A stretch of DNA of 26,682 nt from CAZVEE01 sp964625525 (GTDB lineage Bacteria > Pseudomonadota > Alphaproteobacteria > JAJFIK01). Where the stretch lies: positions 1 through 26,682 of the forward strand of contig CAZVEE010000048.1 in NCBI GenBank assembly GCA_964625525.1, written 5' to 3'. Shown piece after piece: positions 7,872-15,501 of this stretch. A program made the position numbers and the translations under genes. Position 1 is the stretch's first letter. Each line of letters begins with the position of its first letter. The notes under the pieces are model-generated. The model was not told where the DNA came from. It saw nothing but the letters and a program-made list of their open reading frames with translations, and ran no database searches.

Positions 7872-8540
7872 CTATTCCACCGAAAGCCTCAAGGCCGCCG
7901 CTCCCGCGACCGCGCCGACCACGCCCGTAAACAACGTGAACCCCGCCAAAAGCAGGAGGCTTGGACCGGCGCCGAGGCCCAGCATGGCCTGCTCCCGCAC
8001 CGCCGCCAGCCCGAAGATGATCACGGGAACATAAAGCGGCAAGACCAGAAGCGAAATGAGCACTCCGCCGCGCCGCAAGCCCACTGTCACCGCCGCCCCC
8101 ACCGCACCGAGCAGACTCAGCGCCGGCGTCCCGATGAGGAGAGACAGCAAAAGCGGCGCCAGCAGCGCCACCTCCAGCCCAAACATAAGCCCGAAAACGG
8201 GCGTGAACAGCACCAGCGGCAGGCCAGTGGTGAGCCAATGGGCAAGGCTCTTGGCCAGAACCACCTGCTCCAGACCCAGCGGCGCCGTGGCGAAGATCTC
8301 GAGCCCGCCTTCTTCGTAATCGGCCTGGAACAGCCGGTCGAGGGTGACCTGCACCGCAAGCGCCGCCCCGACCCAGGCCATGGCCGGCGCCACACGCGCC
8401 AGCAAAGCCATATCCGGCCCCAGGCCGATGGGCACCACCAACGCGATCAGGGCGAAGAACACGGCGGCCAGGAACAAGCCGCCGCCAAGCCGCGCCGAAA
8501 TCACCAGATCCCGCCGAACCACCGCCCAAAATGCACTCAC
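7872..8540 (-). CDS. ccmB: Heme exporter protein CcmB
   Basis: 222 residues, almost entirely hydrophobic with six predicted helices. Characteristic segments include the opening FWAVVRRDLVISAR, then LFQADYEEGGLEIFA and LEQVVLAKSLAHW. It is the membrane subunit of the CcmAB transporter that drives release of heme-loaded CcmE. The start is a GTG at 8540, overlapping the ccmA stop as GTGA, so translation is coupled to ccmA. Confidence 0.96.
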   Translation of the reverse strand: MSAFWAVVRRDLVISARLGGGLFLAAVFFALIALVVPIGLGPDMALLARVAPAMAWVGAALAVQVTLDRLFQADYEEGGLEIFATAPLGLEQVVLAKSLAHWLTTGLPLVLFTPVFGLMFGLEVALLAPLLLSLLIGTPALSLLGAVGAAVTVGLRRGGVLISLLVLPLYVPVIIFGLAAVREQAMLGLGAGPSLLLLAGFTLFTGVVGAVAGAAALRLSVE

Positions 8541-9208
8541 GCGGCCGCCTCCGCATCCTCGGGGCTGACCAGGCGGCAGCGTTTGGCCCGCTCCAGCCGC
8601 AAGGGCTGGTGCAGGGCCGCGACCACCACACCGCCGCGCGCCCGGTGCTCCGCCAGCAGGGTTTCCAGGAGCGCCGTGGACGTGTCATCGAGCGCCGTCG
8701 CCGGCTCGTCCAGAATCCAGATGGGCCGCGCGCTGACCAACAACCGCGCCAGCGCCAGCCGCCGTCGCTGTCCCGCCGACAACACCCGCACCGGCAGATC
8801 CGCCCGCGCCGTGAGCCGCACTCGCGCCAACACCGCGTCCGGATCCGCGGGCTGTTCAAACAGGGCCGCCCAAAAGGCCACGGTCTCGCGCGGGCTCAAG
8901 GCCGGTTTCAGTCCATTGTCATGGCCAAGCAGGGCCGTCGCCAATAGCCGCTCGGCCCCCGTCTCGCCAAGCGCTCCGTCAGGCCCGCACAGGACCCGCC
9001 CCGCCAACGGCTCGCCAAAGCCCGCAAGACAGCGCAGCAGCGTCGTCTTGCCCGAGCCATTCGGGCCCATGACTGTCAGCGCCTCCCCCGGCGCCAGCCG
9101 CACCCCAAAGCCTTCAAACAGCGCCTGCCCGCCCCGCGCGCAGGCGACATCCTCGGCCACCAACAGATGGTCGAAGCGGTCGGCAGGGGCAGCGGTCGGT
9201 GGCGTCAC
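8537..9208 (-). CDS. ccmA: Cytochrome c maturation ATP-binding protein CcmA
   Basis: ABC ATPase with Walker A GPNGSGKTT, signature LSAGQRRRL, Walker B IWILDEP and a switch histidine in AALHQP. With CcmB it powers CcmE release during heme delivery. I prefer the GTG start at 9208: it has GGAG with 6-base spacing and gives 223 residues, close to the family length. An ATG at 9250 is in frame but has no clear ribosome site and adds 14 residues unlike CcmA. It is the first gene of ccmABCDE; the divergent TIR gene begins about 120 bp away. ccmF, ccmG and ccmH must lie elsewhere. Confidence 0.95.
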   Translation of the reverse strand: MTPPTAAPADRFDHLLVAEDVACARGGQALFEGFGVRLAPGEALTVMGPNGSGKTTLLRCLAGFGEPLAGRVLCGPDGALGETGAERLLATALLGHDNGLKPALSPRETVAFWAALFEQPADPDAVLARVRLTARADLPVRVLSAGQRRRLALARLLVSARPIWILDEPATALDDTSTALLETLLAEHRARGGVVVAALHQPLRLERAKRCRLVSPEDAEAAA

Positions 9209-9329
9209 GAGGATCTCCGATGCGGTTTTCAGTCTAGCCTTGTCTATCATATCCGGTGCCGAAACGGCGGGCCCCTATGGCGCACCCACACCGCAATGCG
9301 TAAGGTGTGATGGGATCAGGGAGGGGGAC

Positions 9330-10214
9330 ATGGCGGACGTTTTCATCAGCTATAAGCGCGAGGATGTGGCCATTGTCGAACAGATGGTGGCCTGCCTGCA
9401 GCAGCAGGGCCTGAGTGTTTGGTACGATGCCAGCATGCAAGCGGGCGAGACCTTTACCGACGTCATCCAGCGCGAGCTGAAGGCCGCAAAATGCGTGCTC
9501 GTCCTCTGGTCATCCCGATCGGTGGGCAGTCGCTGGGTCAACGCCGAGGCCCATCACGGCCTGGAGCATCAACGCCTCGTGTCCTGCAAAATCGAAACCT
9601 GCAATCCGCCGCCGCCCTTCAACATCATCCACCACTCGGACCTGACCCGATGGCAGGGCGACTGTGAGGATTTTCACTGGGTGCTCGTGCGCGATGCCGT
9701 GCAGGTGATTGTCGGTGGCGTTTCCACTCAGGCTTCCTCAAGCCAGCTTCAAGCTGCGCGTGATGCTGGCTTGATTGATTGGGGCGTTGAGCAAGAGTTT
9801 GATGAGATCACTATCCTTAGTCGTGAAGCTTACAGCTTATTACTTAAAGAGGGATTCCCAATAATTCTGGGACCATTACCTTATAAGGATTTTTCACGGG
9901 AATTCAGAAAAGATTACATTAAGTTACATGAAATGCAAGAAAACGTCAGGCAAATAAAAATCAATGTATTTTATTTATTTATTATTTTAGTAGCATTCGT
10001 GTATCTGGATTTTTCTTTCAGCGGCTTATCACCACATTCGGAAATTATTGTGGTATTTATGATCCTTTGGACTTTTCTTACACTTGCATTTGGGAGAGCA
10101 GCATACTCACTATACTATAGAGTCTCGAAATCAGACGGCGGAAGTAGTAAATTTTACGACTTCCTAAAGATAAAATATGGTCGCGCAGCGGAATATCTAA
10201 AGAAACCAATCTGA
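9330..10214 (+). CDS. Membrane-anchored TIR-domain protein, mosaic base composition
   Basis: 294 residues. Residues 2-130 are a bacterial TIR domain: ADVFISYKRED, then SVWYDASMQAGETF, CVLVLWSSRSVGSRWV. Trp69 and Glu73 form the WxxxE arrangement that includes the putative NADase glutamate. Residues about 150-205 are charged and unrecognised. Two hydrophobic helices follow (about 211-229 and 237-257) and then a basic tail. The first 430 bases are GC-rich like the neighbours; from about 9770 the sequence is markedly AT-rich to the stop and beyond. This suggests that the 3' half was acquired or replaced by recombination. TIR proteins can act in antiphage defence by degrading NAD+, but no partner gene is adjacent, so defence is inference. 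The ATG at 9330 follows GGAGGGGG closely; an upstream in-frame extension across ccmA is spurious. Confidence 0.88.
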   Translation: MADVFISYKREDVAIVEQMVACLQQQGLSVWYDASMQAGETFTDVIQRELKAAKCVLVLWSSRSVGSRWVNAEAHHGLEHQRLVSCKIETCNPPPPFNIIHHSDLTRWQGDCEDFHWVLVRDAVQVIVGGVSTQASSSQLQAARDAGLIDWGVEQEFDEITILSREAYSLLLKEGFPIILGPLPYKDFSREFRKDYIKLHEMQENVRQIKINVFYLFIILVAFVYLDFSFSGLSPHSEIIVVFMILWTFLTLAFGRAAYSLYYRVSKSDGGSSKFYDFLKIKYGRAAEYLKKPI

Positions 10215-10461
10215 ACGCAAGCTGTAAAATTAAAAAATGAAATTAAAGAACATTCAATACAGATATAGCATTTAAAATAATTATACAGCATCACTGTCAC
10301 TATTAGATGCACCCAAAAAAGTAAATCGGAATTCCTTAGAAAACAGACTGAAGACTCATTCATTGGATTCGTAGCGGTTTCACATGAATTCAACATCATA
10401 GATATGATTAACTGTCATCCAAGCACCACCTAAGATCGACGGACAGCGGGAGAAACGCAGC
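10215..10461. other. AT-rich spacer after the TIR gene
   Basis: 247 bases with AT content far above the rest of the window, continuing the composition of the TIR 3' half. There is no credible gene. The promoter of the acyl-CoA synthetase should lie in its last third. Composition returns to GC-rich only from about 10435. Confidence 0.6.
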
Positions 10462-12144
10462 ATGACCGTGACGTTGGAAGAAGCGCTGATGCAGCTCGTG
10501 GGGCCGGGCGGGCCGTTTCCGGTGGAAGAAGAGTCCATCAACGGCGTCAGCTACCGGGTCATTCGCAATGGGCCGGCGACGCTGGCACAGTATTACGACT
10601 TGTCACTGGTGAATGCGGACAAGACCTTTCTCGTCTATCAGGGTGAACGCTGGACCTTCGCGCAGACGCACGCGGAAATGCAGCGCCTGGCGAGTGCGCT
10701 GACAGGCACGCTGCAGATCAAAAAAGGCGACCGGGTCGTCATCGCCATGCGCAACTACCCGGAATGGGTCACCGCTTTTATGGCGATCACGGCGGTGGGC
10801 GCGGTGGCGGTGCCGCTCAATGGGTGGTGGACGGAAGAAGAGTTCGACTATGCGCTGGAGGACTGCGGCGCGGTGGCAGCCTTTGTCGATCATCAGCGTC
10901 TGGAGCGCCTGAAGCGCCCGGCCCAGCGCCTGGGCTTCACCATGATCGCCGTGCGCTGCGAAGGGCTGTTGCCCGAACGCACCTACAGCTATCAAAGCCT
11001 GCTTGACGGGGCGTCGGCCGATGCGGGGCCGGCCTGGGAGGTCGCGCCCGACGATGACGCGACGATCTTCTACACGTCCGGCTCTACAGGCCATCCCAAG
11101 GGCGTAGTCTCCACTCATCGCGCGATCCTCAGTGTCATGATGATGTGGGGCGTGGCCACGCGCGCCCGCATGACCGCCACCGGCATCGATCCCGAAACCC
11201 TGCCCTATCAGGCCTCCTCACTGGTCACTGTGCCGCTGTTTCATGTGACGGGCAGCCACGCGATTTTCCTGCTGTCCTTCCTGATCGGGCGCAAACTCGT
11301 GTTGATGTATAAATGGGATCCGGAGGACGCGCTGAAGCTGATCGAAGCCGAGCGCATCACCGGCTTTACCGGCGTGCCGACCATGTCGTGGGAATTGTTG
11401 AACTCTCCGGAAGCGGAAAACTACGACCTGTCCAGTCTGACGGATATTGGCTCGGGCGGCGCCGCGCGGCCCGCCGATCACGTGCGCCAATTGCGCGAAC
11501 GCTTCCCCGGCGCCATGCCCAGTTCGGGCTACGGCCTGACGGAAACGAACGCGGCCGGCGCGACCAATTGGGGGGACGATTATCTCACCCGCCCGGGCAG
11601 CACCGGCCGCCCCACACCGCCGCTTATCGAAATGAAAATCGTGGATGAAGACGGTCAGGACGTGCCCATCGGCCAAGATGGCGAAGTCGCCATCAAATCG
11701 GCGGCGAATGCACGGGGCTACTGGAACCGTCCTGACGCCACCGCCGCCGCGTTCCGGAACGGGTGGTTCTTGACCGGCGATATCGGCCGTTTTGACGCGG
11801 ATGGTTTCCTCTACATTGTGGACCGGGCGAAGGACATCGTCATCCGGGGTGGCGAGAACATCTCCTGCCTGGAAGTGGAAGAAGCGCTTTATCGGCACCC
11901 GGACGTGTTCGAGGCGGCCGTGTTCGGCTTGCCGGACGAGCGGCTGGGCGAAATCGTCGCCGCTGTGGTCGTGCCGAAGCCCGGCCGAGGCCTCGACGTG
12001 GCCGAGCTGCAGGTTGAACTCGCCAAGCATATCGCGCCTTTCAAGATCCCCGAAAAGGTCTGGGTGCAGACGGAGCAACTCCCCCGCACGGCCTCGGGCA
12101 AAATTTTCAAGCGCGGCCTGCGTGAGGATCGCCTGGAGGGCTGA
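10462..12144 (+). CDS. Acyl-CoA synthetase (AMP-forming, class I adenylating enzyme)
   Basis: 560 residues, full length for the family. The P-loop motif YTSGSTGHPKG is at residues 204-214, the adenine/acyl motif SGYGLTETN near 355-363, the TGD hinge region near 438-440, and the C-terminal catalytic lysine in RTASGKIFK (Lys547). It activates a carboxylic acid to acyl-CoA via acyl-AMP in the cytoplasm. The substrate is unknown; the nearby acyl-CoA dehydrogenase pair suggests a fatty, branched or cyclic acid destined for beta-oxidation. The ribosome site GGGAGA lies 8 bases before the ATG. Confidence 0.93.
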   Translation: MTVTLEEALMQLVGPGGPFPVEEESINGVSYRVIRNGPATLAQYYDLSLVNADKTFLVYQGERWTFAQTHAEMQRLASALTGTLQIKKGDRVVIAMRNYPEWVTAFMAITAVGAVAVPLNGWWTEEEFDYALEDCGAVAAFVDHQRLERLKRPAQRLGFTMIAVRCEGLLPERTYSYQSLLDGASADAGPAWEVAPDDDATIFYTSGSTGHPKGVVSTHRAILSVMMMWGVATRARMTATGIDPETLPYQASSLVTVPLFHVTGSHAIFLLSFLIGRKLVLMYKWDPEDALKLIEAERITGFTGVPTMSWELLNSPEAENYDLSSLTDIGSGGAARPADHVRQLRERFPGAMPSSGYGLTETNAAGATNWGDDYLTRPGSTGRPTPPLIEMKIVDEDGQDVPIGQDGEVAIKSAANARGYWNRPDATAAAFRNGWFLTGDIGRFDADGFLYIVDRAKDIVIRGGENISCLEVEEALYRHPDVFEAAVFGLPDERLGEIVAAVVVPKPGRGLDVAELQVELAKHIAPFKIPEKVWVQTEQLPRTASGKIFKRGLREDRLEG

Positions 12145-12170
12145 TAGCGGCCCGGTGACAAGGGCGCGCC

Positions 12171-12332
12171 ATGGACAAGACGGGGGACTGGACGGGGGAC
12201 AGGACAGGTGCGGGCCTTGCCATCCGGTCGTTTCGGCCAGGGGATCTCACCGCGATCAATGAGATCTACAATTGTTATGAAGGCGTCCCCCTGGACGCCT
12301 CCACTCGCCAGAACCCGCGTGAGCCTCACTGA
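12171..12332 (+). pseudogene. Truncated GNAT acetyltransferase remnant
   Basis: A 53-codon frame starting 26 bp after the acyl-CoA synthetase. Residues 17-36 (AIRSFRPGDLTAINEIYNCY) look like the first strand and helix of a GNAT-family acetyltransferase of the IRPATxxDLxAIxxIYN type. The frame then stops after about 18 more residues, and the acetyl-CoA-binding half is absent; the DNA beyond is the convergent esterase gene, overlapping by 7 bp. The N-terminal part has a short Thr-Gly-Asp repeat. I read it as the stub of a gene cut by the rearrangement that brought in the esterase. A real small protein cannot be excluded. Confidence 0.45.
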
Positions 12333-14134
12333 GGCCCACAGGCGCCGTTGAGAAAATCACGACGATAAGGCTCAACCGCCCGGTCGAAGCGCGCCATGGC
12401 ATCGAACACCTGACAGCGCTGATCATCTGTTTCCAGACGGTCATCATCAGCCAGGTCGGCCAGCACACTGTCATACGTGATGCGCCCCTGATCCAGACGC
12501 ACGCCGCCGTCGGCTTCGGTGTCAAAAATCATGAACCGATTGCCGCCGTCCGCGCCCCAGCTGGACCAGACGGGCAGGTCACCGTCGCGGCCGCGCCCTG
12601 GATTGCCTGTATAGGCGAACTCGGTCCAATAGGACATCATCGCCGCGGAGAGGCGCTCACGGCCTGGCGCGTTGTCTTCCGTGAAAAGGATCTGCCCGAG
12701 GGCGCCGAGCAGTTGATCCGATCCGAACACGAACGGAATTTCAAGCGCATGGCCCGCGCCGAGGAGGAACGAGAAATCGGTGACGAACAGCACGGTCGGC
12801 GCCTCGTCCCAATCGAAGCGGTATCCATAGACCGGTGCGTGGCCCGCCGCCGTCATGCGCACGGCCGGATCATCCACCGCGCGGACTTTCCAGGTGTGGC
12901 TCTGATAATCGGACACCACCGCATAGTAATTGGGATCCTTAGCCACGAAGACGAGGCCGAAATAGCTGTCCACCAGCTCCGGATCGAGAAAGTTGAAAAA
13001 CCGGTTTTCGTCCCGATTGGTGCCGGTGATGACGGGCACGCGGTGAAAGCCCTCGGGCCGCCCGGTGGCCGTGATCAAGCCGTCCATGGGCAGTTCCACC
13101 CCATCGGCGATGACGCGCGGCAGATCCAGCAGCGGGCTTGCACCCGGATTCACATAAGCCCCGAACAGCGTCTCCAAGGACTGATCCTGCAAAAACACCG
13201 TCAGTGCCTCGCCGGACATGCGGTCCTGCTCCTCGGCCGCCATGCCCGCCTCTTCCAAGAGACGCGCCACGACGGTGCGGGCCGGGTTGACATAATCGCC
13301 CGTCAGGCCTTCCGCTTCAGCCAAGGGCACAGAGGCAAAAGTGCCACTTTGAATGACGGCGCGATGGAACAAGCCGTTGCCACTGGCCGAGGCCAACAGC
13401 GCCGCCACGTTATGGCCACCGGCGCTTTCGCCAAAAATTGTGACCCGGTCCGGATCGCCACCGAACGCGGCGATGTTCTCCTGCACCCATTGCAGGGCCG
13501 CGATCTGATCGAGCGTGCCGAAATTGGCGCTGAGATCGATCCCTGTGGGCGCCGTGTCCCGCAGGGCGCCATGAGCGAACCAGCCGAGCGGGCCCAAGCG
13601 ATACTGAATCGCCACCACAATCACATTGTGCGTATTGGCAAGCGCGGAGCCTTCCACATGGCTCGACCGGCCCCACACATTGCCGCCGCCATGAATCCAC
13701 ACCATGACCGGCAGGCGCTCGCCCGCTCCCGGCACCGCATCGGGCGCGAAAGCGGGGGCGTAGATGTCTAAGGTCAGGCAGTCCTCGTCCCCCAGAAGAT
13801 CACCTGGCACCACGTCTTCGCCCTCATCCAAGGCCGTGGCGAATTGGGGACAGCGAGGTCCGAATGTGAGCGCTTCGTACGGCACCTCCCACGCGTCGGC
13901 GGGGCGCGGGGCGCGCCAGCGCAGCGCCCCCTCGGGCGCGGCCGCAAAGGGAACCGCCCGCCAGACATGAGCCCCGGCCTGATTGGTGAACCCGGTCACC
14001 TCCCCTTGGGCCACGGTGCGGGTCGTCATGGGATCGGCAATGCCCTCTTCCACCGGGATCGGCTGGGGGCCGCACGCCGCCAGTGCCATCATGCCCAGCG
14101 CCGCCGCCGCGCTCTTCATCCACCGCATAGCCAT
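12326..14134 (-). CDS. Type B carboxylesterase lipoprotein
   Basis: About 602 residues. The lipoprotein signal peptide ends ALAAC, with Cys21 as the acylation site, so the enzyme is probably membrane-anchored in the envelope. The carboxylesterase type B signature is complete: oxyanion-hole segment VMVWIHGGG, nucleophile elbow TIFGESAGG (Ser237), catalytic Glu376 in TNRDENRFF and His462 in LGAGHALEIPF. EDCLTLDIYAP is the second family signature. It hydrolyses esters; the substrate is unknown. AAGGAGG upstream fits best with the ATG at 14134 (7-base spacing); ATGs at 14140 and 14128 are possible. It is divergent from the acyl-CoA dehydrogenase genes. Confidence 0.93.
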   Translation of the reverse strand: MAMRWMKSAAAALGMMALAACGPQPIPVEEGIADPMTTRTVAQGEVTGFTNQAGAHVWRAVPFAAAPEGALRWRAPRPADAWEVPYEALTFGPRCPQFATALDEGEDVVPGDLLGDEDCLTLDIYAPAFAPDAVPGAGERLPVMVWIHGGGNVWGRSSHVEGSALANTHNVIVVAIQYRLGPLGWFAHGALRDTAPTGIDLSANFGTLDQIAALQWVQENIAAFGGDPDRVTIFGESAGGHNVAALLASASGNGLFHRAVIQSGTFASVPLAEAEGLTGDYVNPARTVVARLLEEAGMAAEEQDRMSGEALTVFLQDQSLETLFGAYVNPGASPLLDLPRVIADGVELPMDGLITATGRPEGFHRVPVITGTNRDENRFFNFLDPELVDSYFGLVFVAKDPNYYAVVSDYQSHTWKVRAVDDPAVRMTAAGHAPVYGYRFDWDEAPTVLFVTDFSFLLGAGHALEIPFVFGSDQLLGALGQILFTEDNAPGRERLSAAMMSYWTEFAYTGNPGRGRDGDLPVWSSWGADGGNRFMIFDTEADGGVRLDQGRITYDSVLADLADDDRLETDDQRCQVFDAMARFDRAVEPYRRDFLNGACGPQ

Positions 14135-14244
14135 GGCCATCCCTCCTTGCTGCCGCGTCATCTTGTGCGTTGCGGCTCTGACAGAAGCGTAAAACGCCGC
14201 TCGGAGCAAACATTGACGCGGGCAAACCGCGCCGACACACTGTC

Positions 14245-14264
14245 AGCCAAGATAACACTTGGCT
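14245..14264. promoter_or_regulatory. Perfect dyad just upstream of the acyl-CoA dehydrogenase ribosome site
   Basis: AGCCAAG-ataaca-CTTGGCT, with 7-bp arms and a 6-base spacer, ends exactly where the GGGAGG ribosome site of the next gene begins (14265-14270). It could be an operator for a TetR- or GntR-type regulator of acyl-CoA metabolism or, if transcribed, a hairpin next to the ribosome site. Confidence 0.5.
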
Positions 14265-14276
14265 GGGAGGCCCCTC

Positions 14277-15467
14277 ATGACCGACGCCCTGGAGGCATTC
14301 CGCGCGGAGACGCGCGCCTGGCTAGAGGCGAATTGCCCCGCCTCCATGCGCACCCCCATGACCGACGACGAAGCCGTCTGGGGCGGGCGCAACGCGGTCT
14401 ATAAAAACCCGGACTCGAAGGTCTGGCTGGAGCGCATGGGCGCCAAGGGCTGGACCGCCCCCACCTGGCCCGCAGACTATGGCGGTGGCGGCCTGAGCAA
14501 GGACGAGGCGAAAATCCTGCAAGAGGAACTGCGCCGCATCCGCGCCCGGCCCGCGCTGCTCAGCTTCGGTCTGTGGATGCTCGGGCCAGTGTTGCTGGAA
14601 TTCGCCAACGAAGACCAGAAGCGGGAACACATACCGAAAATCGTGCGCGGCGAGATCCGCTGGTGCCAGGGCTATTCCGAACCGGGTGCCGGATCCGACC
14701 TTGCCGGCCTTCAAACCCGCGCCGTGCCCGACGGCTCGGACTATGTGATCAATGGCCAAAAGGTTTGGACCTCCTACGCGGATCAGGCGGATTGGATTTT
14801 CTGCCTGGTGCGCACGGACACATCGGTGAAGCATGCGGGCATCAGCTTTATCCTCTTTGATCTGAAGACCAAGGGCGTCTCGGTTCGCCCCATTAAGCTG
14901 ATCTCTGGGTCCTCGCCCTTCTGCGAGACCTTTTTCGATGATGTGCGCGTACCCCAGAGCCAACTCGTGGGTCAGCTTAATGGTGGCTGGGAAATCGCCA
15001 AGCGGCTGTTGCAGCATGAGCGTGCCAATCTGTCCGCCCTCGGATTTACTGGCGCCACCTCGGTCCCCATGCAGGACGTGGCCAAGACTTACGCCGGCGA
15101 GGCCCACGGCCTCATCGCCGATGCCGTGCTGCGCGACAAGGTGGCCCAGCATTTGATGAACGGGCACGCGTTCCAACTCACACTGAAGCGCTCCGGCGAG
15201 GAAGCGAAAGCCGGCATGGGTCCGGGCGCCGCCTCCTCGATCTTCAAATATTATGGGGCAGAACTGAACAAAAAGAAGTTCGACCTGCTGATGGAGATCA
15301 TGGGCGCCGAAGCGCTCGGCTGGCAGGACGACGCCTTCGGGGCCGATGCTCAGCGCACGACACGGGAATGGCTGCGCTCGCGCGCCAACTCAATCGAAGG
15401 TGGCACCACTGAAATCAATCTGAACGTCATCGCGAAGCGCGTGCTGGGCCTCCTGGACCACCAGTGA
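14277..15467 (+). CDS. Acyl-CoA dehydrogenase, first of a tandem pair
   Basis: 396 residues. The flavin-proximal motif WCQGYSEPGAGSDLAGLQT, the middle beta domain (NGQKVWTSYADQADWIFCLVRT) and the C-terminal helix bundle ending EGGTTEINLNVIAKRVLGL are all present. It oxidises an acyl-CoA at the alpha-beta bond, passing electrons to ETF. The catalytic-glutamate position of the medium-chain type (YEGT) reads EGGT here, so the base must lie elsewhere, as in several other subfamilies. The ATG at 14277 has GGGAGG at 6-base spacing. The second acyl-CoA dehydrogenase follows after 34 bp. Side-by-side pairs of this kind often form mixed tetramers. Confidence 0.93.
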   Translation: MTDALEAFRAETRAWLEANCPASMRTPMTDDEAVWGGRNAVYKNPDSKVWLERMGAKGWTAPTWPADYGGGGLSKDEAKILQEELRRIRARPALLSFGLWMLGPVLLEFANEDQKREHIPKIVRGEIRWCQGYSEPGAGSDLAGLQTRAVPDGSDYVINGQKVWTSYADQADWIFCLVRTDTSVKHAGISFILFDLKTKGVSVRPIKLISGSSPFCETFFDDVRVPQSQLVGQLNGGWEIAKRLLQHERANLSALGFTGATSVPMQDVAKTYAGEAHGLIADAVLRDKVAQHLMNGHAFQLTLKRSGEEAKAGMGPGAASSIFKYYGAELNKKKFDLLMEIMGAEALGWQDDAFGADAQRTTREWLRSRANSIEGGTTEINLNVIAKRVLGLLDHQ

Positions 15468-15501
15468 TCCGCCCGCGACACAAAAGACGAGGAAACGCCC
15501 C

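Noticed and set aside
7824..9329. Plus-strand open frame extending the TIR protein upstream by about 500 codons
   Set aside because: It is antisense to ccmB and ccmA and Arg/Gln-rich with no domain; the TIR gene has its own ATG and strong ribosome site at 9330.
10154..10399. Minus-strand 81-codon frame in the AT-rich spacer
   Set aside because: No ribosome site or recognisable domain; overlaps the TIR 3' end and is expected by chance in AT-rich DNA.
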